The position numbers and the translations under genes were made by a program. The notes under the pieces are model-generated. The model was not told the origin of the DNA. It made no database searches and worked only from the letters and a program-made list of their open reading frames with translations. Positions 1 through 9,512 of a stretch of DNA of 64,000 nt are shown piece by piece. The stretch spans positions 310,001-374,000 of the forward strand of contig JAOALD010000002.1 in the NCBI GenBank assembly GCA_025153755.1. Reading direction: 5' to 3'. This stretch comes from SAR92 clade bacterium H921. GTDB lineage: Bacteria; Pseudomonadota; Gammaproteobacteria; Pseudomonadales; Porticoccaceae. Every line of letters begins with the position of its first letter. Position 1 is the stretch's first letter.

Positions 1-80
1 TTGAGCAATTAAAGTCTTTGCAAACTCATGTGGCGAAATATCCCGATAATTATCGAACTCATGGAGATGGCTGCCAATGA
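1..80 (+). CDS. bkdA1: 2-oxoisovalerate dehydrogenase E1 alpha subunit, C-terminal end (partial)
   Basis: Only the last 25 codons are in the window, in the frame ending at the TGA at 78-80. The tail contains AKYPDNYR, which fits a thiamine-dependent E1 alpha C-terminus, but this is too short to identify alone. The call rests mainly on position: it abuts the E1 beta gene, as in bkd operons. An ATG at 77 overlaps its stop (ATGA), though the better start for the next gene is 95. Confidence 0.55.
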   Translation, partial: EQLKSLQTHVAKYPDNYRTHGDGCQ

Positions 81-94
81 CGGAGGTCACACAT

Positions 95-1063
95 ATGAAC
101 TTATTACAGGCGGTGAATAATGGCCTGGATACTGCAATGGCTGCCGATGAAAAAGTTATTTGCCTGGGGGAAGACATAGGTCAGTTTGGTGGGGTATTCA
201 GAGCGACCAGTAACCTTAAGGAAAAATACGGTCACCTGCGCTGTTTTAATACACCTCTGACAGAGCAGGGCATAGCGGGTTTTGCTATTGGGCTGGCGGC
301 ACAGGGTTGCATAGCGGTCGCTGAAATTCAGTTTGCCGATTATATATTCCCTGCGTTTGACCAAATTGTTAACGAAGCAGCTAAATTTCGCTATCGCAGT
401 GGCGATGAATTCAACTGCGGTGGTCTGACTATCCGGGCACCCTATGGAGGTGGTATTGACGGGGGCCTCTATCACTCTCAATCACCCGAAGCATATTTCT
501 GCCACACTCCTGGCCTCAAGGTGGTAATCCCCAGCAATGCCTATCAGGCTAAAGGCCTTTTGCTGGCTGCAATTCGCGATCCCGATCCGGTTATTTTCTT
601 CGAACCAAAAGCTATTTATCGCGCCTCTGTGGGCGAGGTTCCCAATGAAGACTATGAGCTTGAGTTAGGTGTTGCCGAAGTCATGCAACAGGGTAGTGAT
701 ATCACCTTACTCGGTTGGGGTGCTCAGATGATACAGATAGGTAAGGCTGCAAAGCTAGCTGCTGCAGAGGGTATTTCCTGTGAGATCATTGATCTGCGTA
801 CTCTGCTTCCTTGGGACAGAGGTACAGTGGTTGATTCAGTGAACAAAACCGGCCGCCTTTTAATAAGTCATGAAGCACCGCTAACCGGTGGCTTTTCCGG
901 TGAGATTGCCGCGACTATTCAAGAGCATTGCTTCCTAAATCTGGAGGCACCTATTGCACGAGTGACAGGACTAGATACCCCTTTTCCACTGATACAGGAG
1001 AAACAGTATTTACCTGATTATTCAAAAATATATGAAGCGATTAAAGCGAATCTTGCCTACTAG
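95..1063 (+). CDS. bkdA2: 2-oxoisovalerate (branched-chain 2-oxoacid) dehydrogenase E1 beta subunit
   Basis: Beta subunit of the thiamine-diphosphate E1 component, which decarboxylates branched-chain 2-oxoacids from Val/Leu/Ile and passes the acyl group to E2. About 322 residues, the usual length for separate E1 beta chains. It has the N-terminal pyrimidine-binding half (FGGVFRAT near residue 30, [14 protein letters not shown] near 80) and a C-terminal transketolase-type domain ([15 protein letters not shown]). I chose the ATG at 95 because GGAGGT at 82-87 sits 7 nt upstream; an ATG at 77 in the same frame adds six residues. The E2 gene follows after 20 nt, so this is one operon. A pyruvate-type specificity cannot be excluded, but two separate E1 chains and the E2 sequence favour the branched-chain type. 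Confidence 0.88.
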   Translation: MNLLQAVNNGLDTAMAADEKVICLGEDIGQFGGVFRATSNLKEKYGHLRCFNTPLTEQGIAGFAIGLAAQGCIAVAEIQFADYIFPAFDQIVNEAAKFRYRSGDEFNCGGLTIRAPYGGGIDGGLYHSQSPEAYFCHTPGLKVVIPSNAYQAKGLLLAAIRDPDPVIFFEPKAIYRASVGEVPNEDYELELGVAEVMQQGSDITLLGWGAQMIQIGKAAKLAAAEGISCEIIDLRTLLPWDRGTVVDSVNKTGRLLISHEAPLTGGFSGEIAATIQEHCFLNLEAPIARVTGLDTPFPLIQEKQYLPDYSKIYEAIKANLAY

Positions 1064-1083
1064 AAACCGGAGGGTTAAACGTT

Positions 1084-2307
1084 GTGAAAAAAGATTTTAT
1101 ATTACCGGATATTGGTGAGGGCATCGTTGAGTGCGAAGTAATTGAATGGAAGGTCAAAGAGGGTGATTTGATTGAGGAAGATCAGATTATCGTGGATGTT
1201 AGTACCGATAAAGCGATTGTTGAAATTCCCTCTATGTACAACGGAAAAGTGGATAAACTTTATTATGGTGAAGGTGATATAGCCAAGGTTCATGAGCCAT
1301 TATTTGGACTTGAAATAGATGCGCAGACAGATACACAGCAAGAGGCGGAGGTTGCATCTCTGCCTAAGTCAGTTGCCGAATCTAGCCTCCCACCTGAGTC
1401 TTCAGATATAGCGGGGCTACCTTCGAGCACTAAGGTATTAACCACGCCAGTAGTCCGTAAAATGGCCAGGGAGTATGAGCTAGATCTCACTACTATTAAA
1501 GGTACAGGTAAGCAGGGACGAATACTTAAGGAAGACATCTTGGCCTTTCTCGCTAAAGATGAAGATGCGCTGGTACCTAAATCTGAAGTTACTCTTGCCG
1601 ATGAAGATCGAGTCGAACCGATTAAAGGCGTCGGTAAGATTATGGCAGTGCGTATGAGTGCAGCCGTAGCAACTATTCCTCATTTTAGCTATGTGGACGA
1701 AATGGATGTCACCGACCTTATACAGCTTCGCCAGTCCCTTGTAGATGCCCAGACTAGCGATGAATTTAAAATTACTCTGATGCCACTATTTATTAAGGCG
1801 CTATCTCTGGCCATCAAACAGTTTCCAATCATTAACAGTCGCGCCGATGAGGATCTCACTGAGCTAACCTATATTGCCAGCCATAATATTGGTATGGCGG
1901 TAGATGGCAAAACAGGCCTGCTGGTACCAAATATCAAAAATGTTCAGCACCTGAGTTTGCTTGATATAGCGAGGGAAGTTACGCGTCTAACTGCGGCCGC
2001 ACGCAGTGGCAAGATTAACCCTCAGGACCTATCTGGCGGTACCATTACTATTTCTAATATAGGTGCCATCGGTGGCACAGTAGCAACCCCTATTATTAAT
2101 AAACCTGAGGTAGCTATTGTTGCTTTGGGCAAAATTCAAAGTCTGCCGAGATTCGATGATCAGGGCAATATCGTAAGTCGCAAAATCATGACGGTTAGTT
2201 GGTCCGGTGATCACCGTGTGATTGATGGCGGCACTATCGCAAGATTCAATAATCTATGGATGGGTTATTTGCAACACCCGGCAACCATGCTCGCCGCTAT
2301 GATTTAG
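1084..2307 (+). CDS. bkdB: Dihydrolipoamide acyltransferase, E2 of branched-chain 2-oxoacid dehydrogenase
   Basis: E2 core of the complex; it moves the acyl group from E1 to CoA through a swinging lipoyl arm. Domains in order: one lipoyl domain (residues 1-78, lipoyl Lys43 in DVSTDKA), a Pro/Ser-rich linker, a peripheral-subunit-binding domain (about 117-155, TPVVRKMA...GRILKEDI), and a catalytic domain with the DHRVIDGG motif (His377, Asp381). The single lipoyl domain and 407 residues match Bkd-type E2 rather than multi-lipoyl AceF. It starts with GTG behind CCGGAGGG. No E3 (lipoamide dehydrogenase) follows in this window, so the complex must use one encoded elsewhere. Confidence 0.9.
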   Translation: MKKDFILPDIGEGIVECEVIEWKVKEGDLIEEDQIIVDVSTDKAIVEIPSMYNGKVDKLYYGEGDIAKVHEPLFGLEIDAQTDTQQEAEVASLPKSVAESSLPPESSDIAGLPSSTKVLTTPVVRKMAREYELDLTTIKGTGKQGRILKEDILAFLAKDEDALVPKSEVTLADEDRVEPIKGVGKIMAVRMSAAVATIPHFSYVDEMDVTDLIQLRQSLVDAQTSDEFKITLMPLFIKALSLAIKQFPIINSRADEDLTELTYIASHNIGMAVDGKTGLLVPNIKNVQHLSLLDIAREVTRLTAAARSGKINPQDLSGGTITISNIGAIGGTVATPIINKPEVAIVALGKIQSLPRFDDQGNIVSRKIMTVSWSGDHRVIDGGTIARFNNLWMGYLQHPATMLAAMI

Positions 2308-2382
2308 GCGTTTACTATGCTGACTGTGCAGGAAATCAAGGCTCTACAGTATTTGCCTATTTTTAATTAGAGGTCAGTGTAG

Positions 2383-2457
2383 ATGAGCCTATTGGATTGG
2401 CAATCTGGCCATCTTGGCCGCACGCCTATTTTGCAGGTGCCGATTAATGTATATTAA
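2383..2457 (+). CDS. Possible 24-codon leader ORF before the amidohydrolase
   Basis: An ATG at 2383 has a good Shine-Dalgarno (AGAGGT, 2369-2374, spacing 8) and opens a 24-residue frame (MSLLDWQSGH...) whose TAA at 2455-2457 lies just past the downstream ATG at 2447 in another frame. It has no recognisable domain. It may couple translation to the next gene or be chance. Confidence 0.22.
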   Translation: MSLLDWQSGHLGRTPILQVPINVY

Positions 2458-3946
2458 AAATACAAATTTGCTGGGGCCGGTTTTGAAGACACTAATAACA
2501 TGTTTATCACTACTGATTTTTTTTCACGCAAATGCGGCTGACTATGATGTAGTTATCGCCAATGGCCGTGTTATAGACCCAGAAACTAATTTCGATGAAA
2601 TTACAAATGTCGGGGTTCGTGGTGGTGCTATTAGTCGTATTTCTAAGCAACCGATGAAAGGTAATCACACTATTGATGCCCAGGGCCTAGTCGTTGCACC
2701 AGGATTTATTGACGTCCACAGCCACAGCCCCACATTGTTAGGTCAGCATCTCAATCTTCTGGATGGTGTTACCACACAGCTAGATCTTGAGGCTGGTTCT
2801 TTTCCGGTTAGTTTTTACGGCGAACATTTTCGCGGTGGTGCGCAATTAAATTATGGTTCGTCTGTGGGTCATTTTGCTGTGCGAATGAAGGTGATGGAAG
2901 GCGTTGACATGCCCTATATATTTGCCGGCAGTAAAGTCTTAAGTATGGCCAGCGCCACTTGGGTGAAAAAGGCTACTAGAGCGCAGATCGAGCAGATGCG
3001 CGTGCTGCTAAATAAAGGCTTAGATGAGGGCGGTTTGGGTATAGGCGTACTGCTAGACTACATGACCACGGCCGTATCTGATGAAGAGCTTAGAATGCTA
3101 TTTGAGGTTGCTGCTGATCGACAGGTGCCACTGACTGTGCATGTACGTCGCGGTTATACCGGTGATCCAGCAGGATTAATGGAAGTGATCGAACTGGCCA
3201 AAAAAACCAAGGCTCCAGTATTTATCTGCCATATTACCCATAATGCCATGGGTCGCATTGGTGACTGGTTGGCGATGATTGATCAGGCCAATCGCGCTGG
3301 GGCCAATATCACTACCGAGACTTTGTCCTATGCAGCTGGCGGCACAAGTATTTCAGCAGATGTCTTTCGACGTCGTGACTGGCAGTCTATGTTTGATATT
3401 AGTTATGAAGATGTACAGTGGGTGGCAACTGGAGAATGGCTAACCAAGGCTACCTGGGAAAAATATTCCATAGAACAGCCTAGTGGCATGATCAATCACC
3501 ATTATGTAAAAGAACCCTGGCTAGAGACCGCGCTGCAATGGCCGCGCATGATGGTATCAACGGACGCGCTGCCGGCGCTAGATATCTCGGTGGCAACTAA
3601 TCCTAATATTGCCGGTACCTTTTCGCGCATGCTGGGACATTATGTGCGCGATAGACAGCTTATGCCTCTGACTGAGGGCTTGGCTAAATTGAGCCTGTAT
3701 CAGGCTCAGTGGATGGAGCAGGCAGCGCCGTTATTTAAGAAAAAAGGGCGCATTCAAAAAGGAGCTGATGCCGATATTGTTATTTTTGACCCTGATACTA
3801 TTGCCGCTAATGCGACCTATGGTGACCCCTACCAAAAGCCGACCGGCATTATTCATGTCCTTGTAGGTGGACGTCACGTGGTGCAGAACTCGACACGCCT
3901 TGAGGGAATGTATCCTGGCCGCAAGCTATTAGGCCGGTCTAACTAG
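2447..3946 (+). CDS. Exported amidohydrolase, N-acyl-D-amino-acid deacylase-like
   Basis: A metal-dependent hydrolase of the amidohydrolase superfamily, closest in pattern to D-aminoacylase / dihydroorotase-like proteins that hydrolyse N-acyl or cyclic amides. The metal motif is DVHSHSP (His91, His93), with later His residues at HVRRGY and CHITHNAMG; the C-terminus has the typical GADADIVIFDP strand. A signal peptide is evident (hydrophobic core LKTLITCLSLLIFF, cleavage near ANA-AD), so it should act in the periplasm. I start it at ATG 2447, with CAGGTG 7 nt upstream, instead of an upstream TTG at 2414. It converges on the flavoprotein gene with only 15 nt between stops. The substrate is not inferable. 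Confidence 0.78.
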   Translation: MYIKNTNLLGPVLKTLITCLSLLIFFHANAADYDVVIANGRVIDPETNFDEITNVGVRGGAISRISKQPMKGNHTIDAQGLVVAPGFIDVHSHSPTLLGQHLNLLDGVTTQLDLEAGSFPVSFYGEHFRGGAQLNYGSSVGHFAVRMKVMEGVDMPYIFAGSKVLSMASATWVKKATRAQIEQMRVLLNKGLDEGGLGIGVLLDYMTTAVSDEELRMLFEVAADRQVPLTVHVRRGYTGDPAGLMEVIELAKKTKAPVFICHITHNAMGRIGDWLAMIDQANRAGANITTETLSYAAGGTSISADVFRRRDWQSMFDISYEDVQWVATGEWLTKATWEKYSIEQPSGMINHHYVKEPWLETALQWPRMMVSTDALPALDISVATNPNIAGTFSRMLGHYVRDRQLMPLTEGLAKLSLYQAQWMEQAAPLFKKKGRIQKGADADIVIFDPDTIAANATYGDPYQKPTGIIHVLVGGRHVVQNSTRLEGMYPGRKLLGRSN

Positions 3947-3961
3947 TGCCGCAGTCGGCAA

Positions 3962-5557
3962 CTATTTATCTTTTAATACTTCTCTGGCCGCATTGCGGCC
4001 GGGCAAGCCTGTAACGCCTCCACCCGGGTGAGCACCAGCACCACACATGTAAAGACCCTGAAGTGGGCCACGATAGTTCCCGTGGTTCATCACTGGGCGA
4101 GCTGCCCACATCTGATCCAAGCTCATTACTCCATGCATAATGTCACCACTGACCAGACCGAGTTTTTCTTCGAGGTCTAGGGGCGATAAAATCATACTGC
4201 CAACAATGGCGTCTTTAAAATTGGGTGCATGGGCATTTACGGTATCAATGATGGTTTGCGCTGCTGCGTCCTTGACATCATGCCACGACTGTCCGTCTGC
4301 CAATACGGGCGCAAACTGCTGGCAAAATAGCGAGGCAACATGCTGACCTTTGGGAGCTAGGCTATCATCCAAGGTTGAGGGTATTAGCATTTCCACAATG
4401 GGCGCCTTGGACCAGCCATGTAGTTTTGCATCTATATAGGCGCGATCCATATAGTCCAGTGTCGGCGCAATAACGATACCGCACTGATGATGCTCGGCGG
4501 ACTTTTTACCCGGCAGGGCGGTGAAGTCGGGTAATTCAGACAGTGCTACATTCATTCTGAAGGTACCAGAGCCATTTTTATAGCCGTCCATACGACGTTT
4601 AAATTCTGGTTGCAAATCCGTCTCGGCGATCATCTTGCCGTAGAGCAGTGCCGGATTTACATTAGACACGACGCGCTTGGCGTGAATAGTTTCTCCGTTT
4701 TTCAGGACAACCCCTTTAGTGGCGCCTTTTTCAACGATAAGCTTTGCCACCTCAGCATCGGTAGCTATCTCTACCCCCAAATCTTCGCAGGCCTGCCGCA
4801 TAGCTTGGGTAATCGATCCCATGCCGCCAATAGCATGCCCCCATGCCCCTTTTTCGCCATCTACCTCACCAAAGACATGGTGCAGCAACACATAGGCCGA
4901 ACCGGGCGTGTCTGGGCTTGCATAGTTGCCAACAATAGCGTCGAAGCCAAAGGCCGCTTTGACATGCTCATTTTCAAACCAGGCGTCGAGAAATGAACGA
5001 GCACTTTTGGTAAACAGGTCCAGAAGGTCCTGATGGAGTTGATTGGAGCCACGGGCTACAGGCCAAAGTTGAATTGCTGCTTGCAGGGCAGCCCGAATAC
5101 CGCCTTTAGTATTCGGGGGCGTTTTGGTAGAGATGTCGCGTAAAACATCGGCAACAGCTTCAATACGCTCATAGTATTCCGGTAGTCGCTGAGCATCGCG
5201 CTTGGAAAACTTTCTAAATTCCTGTTGAGTGCGTTCTAGGCCACCACCCAATTTCAAATATGTAGTGGCATCTATAGGTAAAAAATTAGAGATAGGGCGC
5301 TTTACGATCTTAAGTCCGTAGTTTTTCAAACGCATATCCTTAATAACATCTGGATTGAGTAGACTCACGGTGTAACTGGCCACAGAGTTTTTAAAACCGG
5401 GGTGGAACTCCTCAGTAACGGCTGCGCCTCCCACCATTGGTCTGCGCTCACAGATTTTAATACGCAGGCCCGCTTTGGCGAGATAGTAGGCGCACACAAG
5501 ACCGTTGTGCCCGCCACCGATAACAACGGCATCAAAAGGTTTTTCACTGGTGGACAT
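3962..5557 (-). CDS. FAD-dependent oxidoreductase, phytoene dehydrogenase-like (PYROXD2 type)
   Basis: A 531-residue flavoprotein with an N-terminal Rossmann motif (VVIGGGHNGL, followed by ICERRPMVGGAA) and the C-terminal FAD motif of carotenoid-desaturase-like amine oxidases (GAGAHPGGGVTGLPGR). Proteins of this group are usually annotated as phytoene dehydrogenase-related, but without other carotenoid genes nearby I would not assign carotenoid synthesis. Start set at the ATG at 5557; the longer frame from 5605 would overlap the upstream thiolase. It lies 34 nt downstream of the thiolase on the same strand, so the two are probably co-transcribed and may share a fatty-acid-like or isoprenoid-like substrate. 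Confidence 0.8.
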   Translation of the reverse strand: MSTSEKPFDAVVIGGGHNGLVCAYYLAKAGLRIKICERRPMVGGAAVTEEFHPGFKNSVASYTVSLLNPDVIKDMRLKNYGLKIVKRPISNFLPIDATTYLKLGGGLERTQQEFRKFSKRDAQRLPEYYERIEAVADVLRDISTKTPPNTKGGIRAALQAAIQLWPVARGSNQLHQDLLDLFTKSARSFLDAWFENEHVKAAFGFDAIVGNYASPDTPGSAYVLLHHVFGEVDGEKGAWGHAIGGMGSITQAMRQACEDLGVEIATDAEVAKLIVEKGATKGVVLKNGETIHAKRVVSNVNPALLYGKMIAETDLQPEFKRRMDGYKNGSGTFRMNVALSELPDFTALPGKKSAEHHQCGIVIAPTLDYMDRAYIDAKLHGWSKAPIVEMLIPSTLDDSLAPKGQHVASLFCQQFAPVLADGQSWHDVKDAAAQTIIDTVNAHAPNFKDAIVGSMILSPLDLEEKLGLVSGDIMHGVMSLDQMWAARPVMNHGNYRGPLQGLYMCGAGAHPGGGVTGLPGRNAAREVLKDK

Positions 5558-5591
5558 AATGTACTCTTTTCTTATTATTTCGGGTATTGGA

Positions 5592-6773
5592 CTAGAGCTT
5601 CTCAATAATAGTCACGTTAGCCATGCCACCGCCTTCGCACATGGTCTGCAGGCCGTACCGTTTGTTGGTGCGCTGCAATGCATGCACCAGCGTCGTCATC
5701 AATTTAGTGCCAGATCCGCCCAGTGGATGCCCCAATGCAATGGCTCCACCATTAATATTTAAGCGCTCTGGGTCTGCGCCTGTGGCCTTTAGCCAGGCCA
5801 TAGGTACTGAGGCGAAGGCTTCATTGACTTCAAATAGATCGATATCATCAATCCCCATGCCGGCCTTTTGCAGTGCTCGTTCGGTCGCAGGAATAGGCGC
5901 CTCTAGCATAATAACTGGGTCGTGACCTAACACGGACATATGGTGGATTCTTGCCAGGGGCTCAACGCCAAGAGCCTTTAGACCCGCTGCATTGACAACC
6001 ATAACTCCACTGGCGCCATCACAAATTTGGCTGGCGGTACCCGCGGTAATACGACCACCGTCCCGCAGTAGATTAAGTCCCCTAATGGCTTCAAGTGAGG
6101 CATTGAAGCGAACGCCCTCATCAATACTGTGCATTTGATCGTCAACAGGTATGTCTATAATGCGCTTTTGCAGAGGGAGTATTTCATTGTCAAAGTGGCC
6201 GGCATTAATTGCATCTATAGCTTTCAGTGTTGTCTGGTAAGCATAGTTGTCCATGGCATCTCGAGAGATATCATATTTTTCTGCCACCATCTCGGCACCG
6301 AGAAATTGAGTAAATTCAGTCACGCCAAAATTTGCTTGGATCTGTGGGCTGACATATTGACCTAGCCCAGCCTTGAGCGCCACCGGGCCTGGTGCAGTCA
6401 TAGGAATTCGTGACATAGACTCAACGCCAGCGGCGATAACACAGTCCATAGTGCCAGACATCACAGCCTGTGCGGCAAAGTGCAGGGCTTGCTGGGACGA
6501 ACCACACTGGCGATCAACGCTGGTACCTGGCACCGAGTTTGGTAACTTTGATGCTAAAACTGTATTGCGACCGATATTTACTGCTTGTTCACCAATTTGT
6601 TGGACGCATCCCATAATCACATCATCGATTAATGCGGGGTCGACAGCGGTACGGTCAACCAGATCGTTGATTATTTGTGCCCCTAAATCAACCGGATGCC
6701 AGCCTGAAAGTCTGCCCCCGCGGCGGCCCCCCGCGGTGCGTGTGGCAGCGACTATGAACGCTTCTTGAGACAT
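5592..6773 (-). CDS. Acetyl-CoA C-acyltransferase (thiolase)
   Basis: A degradative or biosynthetic thiolase (393 residues, normal length) that cleaves 3-ketoacyl-CoA with CoA or condenses two acyl-CoAs. All catalytic elements are visible: nucleophile Cys90 in VDRQCGSSQQ, the NEAFASV motif, GHPLGGSG with its His, and a C-terminal Cys in MCEGGGMAN. The Shine-Dalgarno is strong (AGGGAGGT, about 10 nt before ATG on the minus strand). It is the first gene of a two-gene minus-strand operon with the FAD oxidoreductase. It resembles acetyl-CoA acetyltransferases of fatty-acid and steroid side-chain catabolism; the exact chain length is unknown. Confidence 0.88.
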   Translation of the reverse strand: MSQEAFIVAATRTAGGRRGGRLSGWHPVDLGAQIINDLVDRTAVDPALIDDVIMGCVQQIGEQAVNIGRNTVLASKLPNSVPGTSVDRQCGSSQQALHFAAQAVMSGTMDCVIAAGVESMSRIPMTAPGPVALKAGLGQYVSPQIQANFGVTEFTQFLGAEMVAEKYDISRDAMDNYAYQTTLKAIDAINAGHFDNEILPLQKRIIDIPVDDQMHSIDEGVRFNASLEAIRGLNLLRDGGRITAGTASQICDGASGVMVVNAAGLKALGVEPLARIHHMSVLGHDPVIMLEAPIPATERALQKAGMGIDDIDLFEVNEAFASVPMAWLKATGADPERLNINGGAIALGHPLGGSGTKLMTTLVHALQRTNKRYGLQTMCEGGGMANVTIIEKL

Positions 6774-7214
6774 TTTCGGAACCTCCCTAATAAGGATGGG
6801 TTATTTGGAGCAGGCAGCAAGCTAACAATGCTGATAACTAAACTAAGGATGGCACAATTATCGGCAAAAAAGTACCGAAGTTCCAATAATTTAGTCTGTT
6901 AGCCAGTCTTTATCTAAGCTGCAAAAGCTACCGACACGCAGGTGGCAATGCGTTGTGGCTCAAAGCCCAGTGCATTTTTGGTTTATGCATAACAATGATA
7001 GGCGCTATCTAAAATTGAACTTCACTTCTGCCACTTATCCCACTAACATGCAAGGCTAATTTAGTATGCAGTAGAGCACTTGCAGACTGTTGGTTTAGTC
7101 GGCGAGTGATTCACAACCCGCTGGATCTAAACCCAGCCTAAGACATCAGTATTTGGACTATTTAGGCTACTTTAACCTGATTTATTCCCACAAAATGCAA
7201 TAGGTAGCGCCAAC
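6774..7214 (+). other. Intergenic region between divergent thiolase and pckG
   Basis: 441 bases between divergently transcribed genes; it must hold both promoters. I see no ORF with a credible start, no RNA gene and no convincing sigma-70 pair for either gene. A weak inverted repeat TGCA...TGCA lies near 6971-6988. Confidence 0.5.
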
Positions 7215-9068
7215 ATGAATACGCCCACAGAAGTTAAAACGATTGCGCCTTTATGTGATTACCCACTTCGGGATGTATCACCCACATCTAACAAAGACGT
7301 TCAGCGCTGGATTGAGCGTATGGTCACGCTACTAGAGCCAGAACGTGTGCACTGGGTAGATGGTTCTGAGGAAGAGTCTGCAGCCATGATGAGTATGATG
7401 GTTGCCCGTGGTGATTGTATAAAACTTAATGAAGATTTACGCCCGAATAGCTTTTTGTTCCGCTCTGACCCCCGAGATGTAGCAAGGGTAGAGAGTCGCA
7501 CCTTTATTTGTTCTGTAGCTGAATCGGACGCTGGACCAACCAACAACTGGATGGCTCCTGAAGAGATGAAGAAAAAGATGAACGGCCTGTCACAGGGCGC
7601 AATGCGTGGTCGTACTCTTTACATTATTCCCTTCAGTATGGGCCCGATTGGCTCCCCTATAGGCAAAATTGGTATCCAGATTACCGACTCGGCTTACGCC
7701 GTAGCCAACATGCGTATTATGGCCAGAGTGTCTCCTAAGGTACTTGAGGTGCTGGGCGACAGTGTTGATTATGTTCGTTGTGTGCATACAGTGGGACAGC
7801 CGCTACTAACCGAACAAGATGACGTTAGTTGGCCCTGTAATCCAGAGAGTACCTATATTGCACACTTTCCTGAAGAGAAAACTATCCTGAGCTTTGGTTC
7901 GGGTTATGGCGGCAATGCGCTGTTAGGCAAAAAATGTTTTGCCCTGCGTATCGCCAGCACACTTGCTCGCGACGAGGGTTGGTTAGCCGAGCATATGCTG
8001 GTACTGGGTGTAAAAGACCCCAGCGGCAAAAAGACCTACGTCACCGCAGCCTTTCCAAGTGCCTGCGGTAAAACGAACTTTGCTATGTTAATCCCGCCGC
8101 CAACTATGCAAAAGCAGGGCTGGGAGATTTCTTGTATCGGTGATGATATCGCTTGGATCAAGCCCGATGCAAACGGCAAATTACGCGCCATAAACCCCGA
8201 GGCTGGTTTCTTTGGGGTGGCTCCAGGAACTGGTATGGATACCAACCCAATGGCGATGGAGTCCTGTGCCCGTGACACCATTTTCACTAATGTGGCGCTA
8301 ACCGACGAGGGTGACATTTGGTGGGAGGGTATGACCAAGCAGCCACCAGCTCATTTGATTGACTGGAAAGGCAATGACTGGTCGCCAGAGGATGAAACAC
8401 TGTCTTCACATCCTAATGCTAGATTTACTGCACCGGCGAGAAATTGCCCGGTAATTGATCCAGATTGGGAAAATCCTGAGGGAGTGGAAGTCGGTGCCAT
8501 GGTATTTGGTGGTCGTCGCATGACAACTATCCCATTGGTCTATCAAAGCTTTAACTGGCAGCATGGCGTGTATATGGGGGCGACTGTGGGTTCTGAGCAA
8601 ACTGCAGCCGCGGAAGGCGCTGTGGGTAGCATGCGCCAAGACCCGTTTGCGATGTTACCATTTTGCGGATATCACATGGGAGACTACTTCCGTCACTGGT
8701 TAAAAATGGGCAAGCTCATTAATGAACCGCCACGCATATTTCACGTCAATTGGTTCCGTAAAGATGAAAACGGCAAGTTTCTATGGCCGGGCTTTGGCGA
8801 AAACGCGCGGGTATTAAAGTGGATGGTTGAGCGAGTTAATGGCTTGGCTCATGCTAAGGAGACACCATTGGGATGGATGCCCAGTTATTCAGATCTCGAT
8901 TGGGAAGGCTTAGATTTCACCGAACAAGACTGGGCGGAACTGATGAAAGTCGACACCAGTGCCTTAAAGGCCCAAGCTTTAGGTCATGAAGCTCTGTTTT
9001 TAGAACTTTGGGATCATATGCCAAAAGAGCTGCTATGGCAGCGCGACTTACTCCTGAGCCGTTATTAA
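7215..9068 (+). CDS. pckG: Phosphoenolpyruvate carboxykinase (GTP)
   Basis: Converts oxaloacetate + GTP to PEP + GDP + CO2, the first committed step of gluconeogenesis, in the cytoplasm. The length (617 residues) and motifs are those of the GTP family, not the ATP family (about 540 residues): [13 protein letters not shown] holds the P-loop and the reactive Cys284; [13 protein letters not shown] and [10 protein letters not shown] are also present. It is monocistronic: 441 bases upstream and over 400 downstream are empty. The GTP-type enzyme is the less common choice among gammaproteobacteria. A weak AGGT-like ribosome site precedes the ATG. Confidence 0.96.
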   Translation: MNTPTEVKTIAPLCDYPLRDVSPTSNKDVQRWIERMVTLLEPERVHWVDGSEEESAAMMSMMVARGDCIKLNEDLRPNSFLFRSDPRDVARVESRTFICSVAESDAGPTNNWMAPEEMKKKMNGLSQGAMRGRTLYIIPFSMGPIGSPIGKIGIQITDSAYAVANMRIMARVSPKVLEVLGDSVDYVRCVHTVGQPLLTEQDDVSWPCNPESTYIAHFPEEKTILSFGSGYGGNALLGKKCFALRIASTLARDEGWLAEHMLVLGVKDPSGKKTYVTAAFPSACGKTNFAMLIPPPTMQKQGWEISCIGDDIAWIKPDANGKLRAINPEAGFFGVAPGTGMDTNPMAMESCARDTIFTNVALTDEGDIWWEGMTKQPPAHLIDWKGNDWSPEDETLSSHPNARFTAPARNCPVIDPDWENPEGVEVGAMVFGGRRMTTIPLVYQSFNWQHGVYMGATVGSEQTAAAEGAVGSMRQDPFAMLPFCGYHMGDYFRHWLKMGKLINEPPRIFHVNWFRKDENGKFLWPGFGENARVLKWMVERVNGLAHAKETPLGWMPSYSDLDWEGLDFTEQDWAELMKVDTSALKAQALGHEALFLELWDHMPKELLWQRDLLLSRY

Positions 9069-9512
9069 ATAATAGCGGCCTTCCGGTCATCTCTGTACTA
9101 TTTTAAGCCTTTAGACATTGAGTTAAGGAAAGCAACTCATGCAGTACAAGCGCAGGGCGTAATGGCAAGACAATTGGCCCTGTATTGCTGTACTTAACCG
9201 CCGGCGCCTAGGCTCCTGCGAGAGCCTTAAGAATCAATATTGAGCCTCACCCTCAGTTAGTTATCATTTCTACAATCCAAAACTACAAGCAATTATTAAT
9301 TTGACTATTAATGGGCAGCAAATTTAGGGTCTCCAGTATTCTGCGATCGCCTATGGACGAGGAAAAGTAGGAGCGGCTACTAACTGTTGCATAGCAGGTA
9401 TTTGTCTGAGATGCTTTTTCTAAATAAAAATTAGAATTCTACTAATCCACTTACTTCAATGAGCAGTTTTATTGCTTTGGCAGTTAAGCGTGCTATTTTA
9501 GGGACCCCAGTT
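9069..9512 (+). other. Intergenic region with stem-loops downstream of pckG
   Basis: 444 bases without a credible gene. Two potential hairpins are visible: AGTACA...TGTACT with inner AGGGC/GCCCT (about 9143-9193), and AGGCTC/GAGCCT (9210-9227). Neither is followed by a clear T-run, so I do not call a terminator. They may be 3' structures of pckG mRNA. Confidence 0.4.

Noticed and set aside
3945-3961. Bidirectional terminator between the convergent amidohydrolase and flavoprotein genes
   Set aside because: GCCG-CAGT-CGGC is only a 4-bp stem and lacks a T-run on either strand.
9459-9512. Upstream start (9459) for the first CsgG-like gene
   Set aside because: It would put 18 residues before a perfect signal peptide; ATG 9513 has a ribosome site.
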